Shown in pieces: positions 55,901-64,000 of a DNA stretch of 64,000 nt; position 1 is the first letter of the stretch, and each line of letters opens with the position of its first letter. A program made the translations under genes and the position numbers. Origin of the DNA: Euglena gracilis (lineage: Eukaryota > Euglenida > Euglenophyceae > Euglenales); the NCBI GenBank assembly GCA_039621445.1, contig CP154956.1, forward strand, positions 91,979,934 to 92,043,933, given 5' to 3'. Under the pieces are notes generated by a model that ran no database searches, had not been told where the DNA came from, and was given only the letters and a program-made list of their open reading frames with translations.

Positions 55901-57360
55901 CATTTTCAATCTGGGGAGAAATTTTTGGATTACAGACCAGGGGGGGTTTGCATAAAGATCCCCCATGTTGTCCAGTGGACATTGTAATGCATCCACTGCT
56001 GTGGCTCCCCAGTGGGGCCACCTGGCCACAAATTGTGGCAGTTTTTTGTTGCCTGGTGAGGCAAAAAGGTCTGTTTTTAGACTTATGTACTTTTTGAACT
56101 GCTGCCTCAGCCATTGAAAAGGTTGGGGGTCCAGTGAGTAATCCCCCCTGTCCATTTCCCATCTGCTTATGGGGTCTGCCAGGCATTCTTTTGAGGGGAC
56201 CCACTTTACTTGCAGGTTTATGTTGTGTTCCATGCACCATTTGAAGAAGGGTCTTAGCATGGAATTGAAGGGGTCTTTTCTGCCCCCCCCCCTTTTGTTA
56301 GGTAATAGTAAATTACTTGATTGTCCACAGATAGGGACACAGTTTCCCCTGGCTTGCTGAGGCTTTGAACTGTGCTTATTGCTGCACTTAATTCTTTGAC
56401 ATTTATGTGCAAAATGGAGTTTTCCCTCCAAAATTCTTGCACAATTTTGCCTGTTCGGATGTCCAGCCCCCCCCAGGCATGAGTACTGCTGTCTGAGTGC
56501 AACTCTCTGGTTGCACTTTGGGGGAAGGGTCTGCCCCCCCAGGTGTCCAGCAGAATTTTTATTTCTCTTAATTGGTCCTTTATTCTTTGGGAAATGGGAT
56601 GTTTTGAGTCCCAGGGGGCTGTGGAATTTTTCACCAAAAAATCTGCCAGGGCATCCGTAAAGGCCCTTAGAAAGGGCAGGGCCATAAGGTTGCATCTTAT
56701 TTGGCCCAAAATGGCAGCCAGTTGTCTTTTTGACATGTAATCTTTTTTCACCATTTTTCCCAGCTCCTTTTTTACTGTTTTTATTTTCTGGGGGGGCACC
56801 TGTAATTTTCCCTCTTGGAAGTTTAGTTGAAATCCAAGATGATTTACGATTTGGGTGGGCTGCAGGGTGGACTTTTTTACATTGATTTTGAACCCTGATT
56901 TGATTAAATCCCTGACGACTGTGTTCAGGTGATTTTGTAAGATGTTTTGTGTTGGGGCCACCAGTAAAATGTCGTCCAGGTAAATAAATACCTGGATGCC
57001 CCTTTTCCTCCACAGCTTTTCGAATGTCTTCATTACTGACATAAAAATTTGGGGCATTATGTTCAGGCCAAAACAGCCTGCCTGGAATTCCCAGGTCTGC
57101 CCCCCCACCTGATGCCTTAAAAATGGCCTTAGGCCTGGACTTACTGGAATATGAAAATAGGCATCCTTCAGGTCTATTTTTGCTGCCCAGTGGCCTTTTT
57201 CCAAAACTGGAAAAATGTGCTGGATGTGATCCAGCTTGAAAGGTTTCACTTGGAACCTTTGATTTATTTCCCTGCAATCGCTTATTAATCTCCATTTTGT
57301 CTGTCCCCCCTCTGGTTTTGAAATCAAAAACCAGGGGATGAGGTGCTGGGTGGTTGAATC
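55640..57360 (-). CDS. Element B reverse transcriptase - RNase H - methyltransferase-like polyprotein
   Basis: RT: LIPWFLISKPEGG, RLISDCREINQ, KIDLKDAYFHIPV, GCFGLNIMPQ, VFIYLDDILLVAP (about 56,965-56,982), NHLGFQLNF, AAILGQIR. RNase H: SDSSTHAWGGLD (Asp), HINVKEL (Glu), LSVDNQVIYYYL (Asp), LADPISRWE (Asp). A frameshift at a G10 run near 56,285 moves from one open frame (to 56,254) to the other (to 55,640). Methyltransferase-like domain: DLFASPGNKKLPQFVARWPH, YANPPWSVI (the NPPW motif of DAM-type N6-adenine methyltransferases), CWDSATWWPQL. This is the known DIRS RT/RH/MT order. Function of the methyltransferase domain in DIRS is not established. All catalytic motifs are present. Confidence 0.8.
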
Positions 57361-57371
57361 CCTCACCCTCT

Positions 57372-58866
57372 TTACGGATCCAGATTTTCGTAATCCAGCA
57401 GTATTTTTTCTGCCTGGGGTAGGTTCAAGTTTGCTCTGGGTTTTGGGTGGGTGGACAGTTTTGGTGGGTTTACCCAGGGGGGTTGAATGCCATCCCTGAT
57501 GAGTTGACATGTTGTTGGGGGGGCATTTTTTGCCCACCATTTCAAGCTTTTTTGCAGCCTTTGATGGGGGGGGTGTCTCCCCATTTTTCTTCCATGGAAT
57601 TTATTTCCTGGATAAGATGATTTAGGGGGGGCTGGGTTGGAGATGTTGGACATTTTAGGCTTTTTTGTAACCTTTGATGGAGGGGGGTGTCTCCCCATAC
57701 TTCCTCCATTGAATTTATTTTCTGGGTGAGATGATGCTGGGGGGGCTGGGTTGGGGGTGTTGGACATTGCACCCCTAGGTCCCCTAGGGCTTGGGCCCTT
57801 GGAAAAAGAAATGTTTTCTGGGGGGATGTGCATGCACTCTCTCCCTCTCTGCTCACCTCTCTGGATGATCTTGTTGTTGGAAGACATACCATAGGGCTTA
57901 ATGCCCCTGTTTGGCCTATCTTGTCTTCTCCATGTTGATGTGGTTGGTTGCCATACCATAGGGGGGCCTCTGTGGGTCCCCCCCTTGATTGATTGATCGG
58001 GAATTGAGAAATAAATGTTGGAGGGGTATCTGCCCCTCCCTCCAAAAGGGCCACTGTGGGTCCCTTTTCCTCCTGAGGCTGGGTCATTAAAGGGGCCACT
58101 GTGGGTCCCCTTTTCCCCCATTTTTGGCAGAGGGCCTCTGTGGGTCCCTCGGGGGATTTCTCCAGCAGCTGTCTTAGCTTCTTGGTGGCCACTGTGGGTC
58201 CACCCTGCTGGTTGGGCATGATGCCCCTTAGCTTCTTGGTGGCCACTGTGGGTCCACCCTGCTGGTCTCCAAGGTCTCCATGTGTAAATTTTCTTCCATA
58301 ATCCTTCAGGCCTTGATTTGGCCTCCAACCCCACTTGAAATCTGGGGGGGGCTGCTGTGGCCCCCCCTTTTCCCCTTGAGAGGGGCTCTTGTGATGGATG
58401 AATTGGGGGGGTTGGACAGACCTTTTCTGCCCCTTCCTGAGGGGATTTGTTTGTAAAACTGGCCCCCATGGCCCCTGTAGTGTTGTCCTCCTTGGCCTTG
58501 ATTCCATCTCCCCATCCTTTGGCCAATTGTTGTATAGGCGACTGGGCGCCTTTGGGGGAGATGCCCCACATGTGTGGGTTGTGATTGTTCAATTGTGGAG
58601 CAATTTGGGCCCCCCTGGCCCATCTTTTGCCCATCAAGGGCTGGGGCAGACTTTTGTCTTCTGGGCCTTCTGGCCACAGTGGTCCAAGGACCGTGGCCGT
58701 CACTGGGGGGGTGGTTTGGGCTGGGAAATTTCTGGGGTGGGGGTCTGGGGGGGAAAAACGGCCACGGTTCGTCGCGTGTCGACCGCATCTCCAAGTTCTC
58801 CTGTTTCTGCGGCAGCTGCTCCAGGACGTCCGTGGCCATGACTTCCCAATTTCTTCTCCGCTGCAT
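57372..58866 (-). CDS. Element B gag-like protein (frameshifted)
   Basis: Start chosen at MQRRRNWEVMATDV (58,866) because GHGPWTTVARRPRRQKS in that frame matches element D. The path moves to a second frame around 58,330 and a third around 57,560 at a C7 run, ending SLKWWAKNAPPTTCQLIRDG then AEKILLDYE, which matches C's LPWWQK and AKSILQDYF. Pro/Gln/Gly/Lys-rich with internal repeats: GGPTVATKKL twice, GPTVA/GPTEA several times, and a tandem duplicated block (about 108 bp) containing INSMEEVWGDTP then INSMEEKWGDTP. By position it is the gag-like structural protein; there is no zinc knuckle. Confidence 0.6.
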
Positions 58867-59010
58867 TGCTCATTGAAGTCAAAATTGAAAATTGATAATT
58901 GAATTCTCAATTGCTGTTCGTCTGGATCGTGTCCTTCTGGATATTGAATTGATATTGACTTCTTGTCTCGGTTCTTCTTCGTTCGTGAACTCTTTTCCTT
59001 TCTTCTGGGT

Positions 59011-59157
59011 GTCGAAGGGCAAGTTAGGAATCAGCCAACTCCGGCGAAAAAAGGCACTAAGCAGGGACTCCTAACCCAGCGCAGCGAACAATCACACAAC
59101 ACCGCCGGCGAGCAAGGCATGGCCTCACAATGGCAAAGTGCGGAGCCCGAGGTGTCT
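59011..59157 (-). repeat. Element B right terminal repeat
   Basis: Partner of 54,392-54,560. Outer sequence ATGGCAAAGTGCGGAGCCCG then AGGTGTCT. Confidence 0.85.
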
Positions 59158-59937
59158 GTGGGGCAGCCGTGGTCTCGGCCGCGTGGACGGAATATTTGTG
59201 GAGCTTCGTCTAAAGTATCGCCTGACCCCGAAAAAACAGTGACACAGAACCGCCAGCGAACAAGGCATGGCTTCGCAAGGGCAAATTAGCCCGAGGAGCC
59301 CGAGGTGACGGGGGGGACGATGAGTACGCAGCACAAGTCGCTGCTTGCCTGCGAGGGCGTGTTGCCCACACCGTCATTCGCGCTTTCATGAAGGTTCGGG
59401 TTGAGAGGGAGCTACACCCATGGGCTTTCAACGAGGGTGGGAGGCCCTGTTGTGCTCCGCGTCAGCGAAATTGAATTGCGCGAAATTCTGCGCCCGAGGG
59501 CCACGTAAGACAAGCAAGGATTTGTGCTGTGCCCCCGCATTCGAGCAATGGGTTTTGAAAAGCGTCACTTGCTCGAAGTCAGGAAAAGGAGCTAGAGGAG
59601 GGTTGCCAAACAGCGAAAAAGGCCCCTCTTCGTCGATTCTTCGTCGCCCTGACAGAAGAGTTCGAAAAAACTTTGGGAGTGTGGGGCACCTCGGGCGCCG
59701 GACTTTTCCATTGCCGGGCCATGCCTTGCTCGCCGGAAAAATGTTTTTGTGTCGGTCTCCCTTCCTCCCTTTTCGGTTTTTTCCTCGAGTGAGTACGATT
59801 TTTCTCAAAATCGGGGTACTGAGAAACGGCACCATGCGCATTCCCCCCTCCTCTCGGACTCCGGTGAAGAATGATCCAGGAGGAAGGGACAGCGAAGGCG
59901 GAGCACAAGACAACAGTGAGACAACTGCTTCTCTTTG
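59158..59937. other. Element F continuation and further DIRS end fragments
   Basis: 59,158-59,225 continues F's ORF1. 59,246-59,311 (ACCGCCAGCGAACAAGGCAT then GAGCCCGAGGTGACGG) is another minus-strand right end. 59,688-59,795 (CACCTCGGGCGCCGGACTTT then GCCATGCCTTGCTCGCCGG) is an oppositely facing end. A frame between them (DDEYAAQVAACLRGRVAH) is not recognised. Confidence 0.5.
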
Positions 59938-60143
59938 CCGGAAAGAAGAGCAGGACCTCACTGGGGTCTTGTGCGGAGCCGGAGCTGTCCCGCAAAGGAC
60001 ATTCGGACCCCAACGGCATAGAAGGGGGGGGAGGGGACCAGGACGGCGGAGCACTCGTACCTCCTCGAGGCAAAGCGACCAGGGAGGAAGGGACAGCTCC
60101 GGCTCCGCACAAGACCCCAGTGAGGTCCTGCTCTTCTTTCCGG
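59938..60143. repeat. Perfect 54 bp inverted repeat at the start of element C
   Basis: 59,938-59,991 and 60,090-60,143 are exact inverses (CCGGAAAGAAGAGCAGGACC ... / ... GGTCCTGCTCTTCTTTCCGG) with a 98-base spacer. The right arm is C's terminal repeat, the left arm an inverted extra copy of it. Confidence 0.85.
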
Positions 60144-60260
60144 CTGTTGTTTGTGTTTTTGGTGTTGGTTGCGGTGTTTCTTACTGCTTTTCTTTGCCGG
60201 AGTAGGCGGATCATAACGTCCTTTTGGCACGGAGCTGCAACCAAAGTATTCAAGCTGATC

Positions 60261-60860
60261 ATGCAAATTACACACCTGCAAGACGAGACCGACAAAGAGG
60301 CCTTCGAAGCGGCGTGGAGCAACATTTTCTTACAAGAATCGCTGACAACAGCCTTCTTGCGAGATGCCGACGCTACCGCCGTGATGGCCACGATTGGTTC
60401 AGGTCAGAAGTGGACTGGAGCAGGGTGGGATACAACCCGATGTGCCCTTGCTGTACGGAAGCTCACTGGAGTGGCTATGGTGGAGTCTACCCTACAACCA
60501 TATCTGGCGGCTTACCTCTACAGCTTGGCACTCACGAAGAACGTCTCGATACCGTCAATGGAGCTAAGCGACAAGGCGTCGGACGTGGCCTTCAAGCTGT
60601 ACGAGAAGTGGACGGCGACGACGACGACGACGGCGGAGATGGATCGCGACGAGGAGGCAGCGCGCGCGGCGGAGGAAGCCCAGGACTTCCCCTGGCAGAC
60701 GGCCGAGGAGGCACTGCCGGGGGACCTGCCTGGAGAGGCTATGGACACAGGTACAGTCTGGGGACTTACGATTGGACGTACGAAGTTTGCTGGAACAGAT
60801 ACCCACCGGGAAGACCCTGAAGCCCAAAGCGGAGGAAAACAACCACCGTCAAGACGGTAA
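60261..60860 (+). CDS. Element C gag-like ORF1
   Basis: 199 codons from MQITHLQDETDKEAFEAAW. This is the only intact copy of the N-terminal module also seen in A and F: AAWSNIFLQESLTTAFLRD, IGSGQKWTGAGWDTTR, DKASDVAFKLYEKW, then an acidic/Ala stretch. The last 25 codons are probably out of the conserved frame, because KPKAEENNHRQDGKSG in the overlapping frame (60,800-60,860) matches A's VRAEDNNHGSDGKRG. A presumed structural protein; no known domain recognised. Confidence 0.65.
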   Translation: MQITHLQDETDKEAFEAAWSNIFLQESLTTAFLRDADATAVMATIGSGQKWTGAGWDTTRCALAVRKLTGVAMVESTLQPYLAAYLYSLALTKNVSIPSMELSDKASDVAFKLYEKWTATTTTTAEMDRDEEAARAAEEAQDFPWQTAEEALPGDLPGEAMDTGTVWGLTIGRTKFAGTDTHREDPEAQSGGKQPPSRR

Positions 60861-61797
60861 GAGTGGGTATGACCGCACCCTGCGTGCTGTCCAGCAGAAG
60901 TTCTTGAACATACTGCATATCTTGGCAGCGCTGCACTGCACCTTACAAGGAGCCCCTGAAGACGTATTGGGTTTGAGCCAACAACTATTCGCATACGTGG
61001 CTGCCTGTGAAGGTGACATTGTCAAGGAGAGGAAGAGGAGAAGCATCCCTCAGACCATACAACCAGGAAATGGCCTGTTCACCCCTGAAGACATCAAAAT
61101 GGCCAAAGCCCAAGCTGGCATCAACAAAGAGGGTATCAAATCCCCCTTCAAGGGTGAGTTCCCAATGTGGCATTTTCCCACCCCCACAGGTGGAAAAGGG
61201 TGGAAGTTCAAGCAATTGCCAACAAATTGGCAACCGAGACCATGGCGGTCTGGCCCCAAAGGGAAAGGCAAGTCCAAAGGAGGAAAATGGTTTGCCCAAC
61301 ATCTTGCCAGGAAGTATTGCTCCTTCCTTTTCAGACCAGAACTCATCAAGTCCCAAAAGGACATTGTGTCCTCCAGAGCTGGGCATTGTGCCACAAAGTC
61401 AACCAGCCCTGAAGGGCAGAAGCCAAGACATCTGCAGGCTGTGGGAAGCTGCATGCTTGAGATCTGTGGAACAGATCACCGAGGTGCTGCTGCTGACAGA
61501 GGAGCACTTTCTGGGAGTGCCTCTGTTTCAGAGGCTTCAGGACCAGCTGCCATGGTGGCAAAAGGTTGCCCCCCCCCCAGGGTGTTGCAACTCATCACAC
61601 AGGGGGTAACCCCCCCTTGGGAGTCACCCCCCTCCCTCAGCACATGTTCCATACCAAAGTCAAAGGTGGAAATACAAAGGGCAAAAAGCATTTTACAGGA
61701 CTATTTTCAGGCAGGAGCCATAAAACCAGTCCCCTGGGAGGGTACCCAACACACCATCCCTTGGTTTGTAATCTCCAAAAAAGAGCCTCAGGGGGAA
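60800..61797 (+). CDS. Element C gag C-terminal part (frameshifted)
   Basis: Continues ORF1 in another frame: FLNILHILAALHCTLQ, LSQQLFAYVAACEGDIVKER then KRRSIP (A: LAQQLFFAVAELEQTLLKER then KKCSIP), FPTPTGGKGWKF, a Gly/Lys-rich basic tract (GPKGKGKSKGGKW), then after a shift TEVLLLTEEHFLGVPLFQRL, QDQLPWWQK, and after a C8 run VLQLITQGVTPPWESPPS and AKSILQDYFQAGAIKPV. The strings shared with A and B show the true path. It leads straight into the reverse transcriptase. Confidence 0.6.
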
Positions 61798-63400
61798 AAC
61801 ATCGTTTAATCAGCGACTGTCGCCAACTGAACCAGCATTTTTCCACACACCCATTCAAACTGGACAACATCCAGGTCATCTTCAGGCACCTGAAAAAAGG
61901 ACAATGGGGTGCGAAAGTAGACTTAAAGGACGCCTACTTTCATTTAATGTTGAACCCAGCCCTAAGACCCTACATGAGGATGACTCTGGAAGACACATGC
62001 TGGGAATTCCAGGCAGCTTGTTTTGGTTTAAATGTGCTGCCAGAAAAATTCATGAGTCTAATGAAATGCCTGGAAAAACGTTGGAGGGCGAAAGGCCTTT
62101 TATTTTTTGTGTACCTGGACGACATCCTCCTGATAGGAGACAGTCAGAAGCAAGTCAGCAACCACCTGGCCATCATGCTAGCAGATTTACTGCAGGGGGG
62201 TTTCAAAATCAACAGCAAGAAATCAATCCTTCAACCCACACAAAATCTCCCCCATTCGGGATTCCACCTCAATCTGGCACAGGGAAAATTACAGTTGGGG
62301 ACAGAAAAACTGAAAATGGTTCGGAGGGGACTGGGGAAATTAGTCGCACACCAGTCCCTCAGTTTCAGGAAAATGGCCTCAATTTTGGGGTGCATAAGAA
62401 GCTTCTTGGTGGGGCTGCCCTTCCTCAGGGCATTCACAGACACTTTGGTAGGTTTTGTCAACCTACAAGAAAAATTTGGCTGGGATCATCAGGTTCCAAT
62501 CCCAGAGGAAGTCAAATCTCAACTGCAAGATGTCAGGGAAATTCTGCAGACCTGGGGGGGGAGACCCTTCCCAAGCCCAGCCACCAGACACCTGGAGTCA
62601 GACAGCTCAACCTTTGGTTGGGGAGGCCTGGACCTACAAGCTGGCACCCAATTACAAGAATTTTGGCGAAAAGACTCTCATTTACATATCAATGTAAAAG
62701 AATTGATCGCAGCAATCTCAACTGTAAGGTCTTTGGCCAGGAAAAAGGACACAGTGTCCCTAACAGTGGACAACAAAGTTTCCTACTACTATCTTCTCAA
62801 AGGGGGGGGCAGGCTACCCCACCTGAACAAACTCATCAGACCCTTTCTCAAGTGGTGTATGGAAATTGACATCACCCTCCAAGTTCACTGGGCCCCCTCC
62901 CAAAGCATGAAAAGCGATGCCATCAGCAGATGGCACTTCGACCCAGGGGATTACAGTTTAAACCCTTTCATTTTCAAAAAAGTCATGCACATTTTCCAGC
63001 AATTCATCAACCCAACTGTGGACATGTTTGCATCACCAGGGAATCACAAACTTTCTCAGTTTGTGAGTCGATGGCCCCATTTTCAGGCAGTGGCCACAGA
63101 CAGTTTGAACTGCCCTCTGGACATGTTCTCAGAGGTTTATGCAAACCCCCCCTGGTCTGTCCTGAGCCAGTGGCTCCTGAGATTAAAGGAACACAGACAC
63201 CTAAAATGCCTTCTGATTTGCCCCCTGTGGGTTTCAGCTGTGTGGCGGCCCCTGTTAATAAAACTTCACATTCCACACACACCAGCCCTGAGAATTCTGT
63301 CTTGCCACCACATGTTCGAGAATTGTCACGGGCAGCCCATGAAAAAGCCAAGATGGCACCTAGCCTGCATTTTATTGTCAGGCAGTTGTTACAGAAGCAA
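61756..63400 (+). CDS. Element C reverse transcriptase - RNase H - methyltransferase-like polyprotein
   Basis: Begins PWFVISKKEPQG. A missing G in a G5 run (about 61,793-61,797) separates this from HRLISDCRQLNQ. From there one frame is open to 63,554. RT: KVDLKDAYFHLML, ACFGLNVLP, VYLDDILLIG (61,2xx-type core at 62,112-62,129), ASILGCIRSFL. RNase H: SDSSTFGWGGLDL, HINVKELIAAI, LTVDNKVSYYYL, KSDAISRWH. Methyltransferase-like: DMFASPGNHKLSQFVSRWPH, YANPPWSVLSQWL, PLWVSAVWRPL. All catalytic motifs are intact. Domain order as in B, to which it is closely related; the recombinase frame starts overlapping from about 63,210. Confidence 0.8.
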
Positions 63401-64000
63401 CAGATCCCCCCCTCAGTGGTTGACAATTTCTTATGTCAAAATCTGTCCTTGGCAAGATATGATTCTGCCTTCAGACTCCTGTGGGAGTTTTGGCCTTGTC
63501 CCAGATGGACCTCGACACCATGAGCCCAGAATTAGTTGCTTCTGGCATCATTAAAATTTTCACCTTCAGTGTGGCTCAAGCCAGGAATGCTTATAGTGCT
63601 GTGGTACAGCTTCCTGGGTTTCACATGTTAAGGTTTTTTCCCCCTGTTGGCTCCCTACAAAAGAAAATGGAACACATCCACCCCCAGGTATTCTTCATTT
63701 TGGAATCCTGAGTCATTACTCCAGAAATTGGCAGCAGCACCTCCCCCAGAGTGCCTCAGTGATCTGAGAGACCAGGTCATTTTAAGTTTCAGACTCGTCT
63801 GTTTGCATCGTTCAGTGGACTTGAGCAGAACCTTCAGGACAGTGTCCAGGTTGATGGCAAGGTTTTTGTTCTGGTCCAAAGAAAGGGTTGGAGACAGACT
63901 CAGTGGGAGGAAATTCCCCAGATTCCTTCATGTCCCAATATTTGCCCCTGGTTCAACATGAAAAAATATGTCAGTTTGACATCACACTGTGCCCCCCCAG
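63210..64000 (+). CDS. Element C tyrosine recombinase, N-terminal part, truncated by window
   Basis: LPPVGFSCVAAPVNKTSHS (B: LLGFSHMVAPVNKNESS), FIVRQLLQKQQIP, LARYDSAFRLLW, then after a shift near 63,485 QARNAYSAVVQLPGF (B: QARNAYSAMLLIPGF), after a second near 63,645 LAPYKRKWN and the catalytic Arg in LHRSVDLSRTFRTVS. The HxxR and Tyr boxes would lie beyond the window. It starts inside the methyltransferase frame, as in B. Confidence 0.7.

Larger units (their letters stand above)
54392..59157 (-). mobile_element. DIRS-type tyrosine-recombinase retrotransposon B (full length)
   Basis: About 4.76 kb on the minus strand: terminal repeat (right), gag, RT-RNase H-methyltransferase, tyrosine recombinase, internal complementary region, terminal repeat (left). 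The trinucleotide TCT bounds both sides (54,392-54,394; 59,155-59,157), as expected if a recombinase crossed over at a shared 3 bp core. All visible catalytic motifs are intact. Only two or three frameshifts, at homopolymers, separate it from a coding element, making it the youngest-looking copy here. It sits inside element F. Confidence 0.85.
60090..64000 (+). mobile_element. DIRS-type retrotransposon C, cut by the window end
   Basis: GGCTCCGCACAAGACCCCAG then GAGGTCCTGC aligns with A's left terminus. The order is terminal repeat, gag, RT, RNase H, methyltransferase-like, recombinase; the last third of the recombinase and the 3' terminal structures lie beyond 64,000. The RT-RH-MT domains show no lost catalytic residue, but there are at least five homopolymer frameshifts overall. 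Confidence 0.8.

Overview
This is a gene-poor, repeat-saturated stretch of a large eukaryotic nuclear genome. I see no operons, ribosome binding sites or prokaryotic genes. What coding sequence there is belongs almost entirely to transposable elements; the rest is microsatellite arrays, long G or C homopolymer runs and dispersed repeats. GT-AG introns, poly(CA), TTAGGG-like stretches and tyrosine-recombinase (DIRS-type) retrotransposons point to a unicellular eukaryote or alga with a bloated genome. Nothing here names the species.

Layout. 0-34 kb is mostly non-coding. It holds giant arrays (hexanucleotide 3.5-5.1 kb, pentanucleotides 5.2-6.2 kb, GATA/GGAT 14 kb, CAA 16.5 kb, a head-to-head CATA/TATG palindrome 22.7-23.4 kb). 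It also holds many short terminal-inverted-repeat elements of two kinds. One kind ends in C/G homopolymers or other short inverted termini and is flanked by TA. The other begins CAGGG and carries hAT-like 7-8 bp target duplications. Fragments of a possible host gene encoding a very acidic/basic protein lie at 24.1-29.0 kb.

34.2-39.9 kb holds a complete but decayed DIRS-type element (A, + strand) nested in an older one (E, - strand). 39.9-44.3 kb is one long broken reading frame. It is interrupted first by a non-autonomous LTR element with 316 bp LTRs and a CGGG target duplication, then by a C-tract TIR element with a TA duplication; removing both restores one continuous frame. 44.3-47.2 kb is a 3'-truncated DIRS (D, -). 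48.9-50.3 kb is a hAT-type transposon carrying a BED-like zinc finger. 53.9-64 kb is a nest of DIRS elements: B (-, full length, best preserved) sits inside ORF1 of an older copy F, and C (+) runs off the window end.

How the parts work together. DIRS elements encode gag, then reverse transcriptase, RNase H and a DAM-like methyltransferase domain, then a tyrosine recombinase that integrates a circular DNA without a staggered-cut duplication. B shows the matching DNA architecture almost perfectly: inverted terminal repeats plus an internal complementary region that equals the reverse complement of its own circle junction. Most frameshifts sit in or near homopolymer runs, so some may be sequencing errors rather than real decay.

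The most novel-looking signal is the recurrent family of TA-flanked elements whose ends are alternating C-tracts and short AT cores. One copy disrupts a reading frame exactly as a TA-duplicating transposon would.
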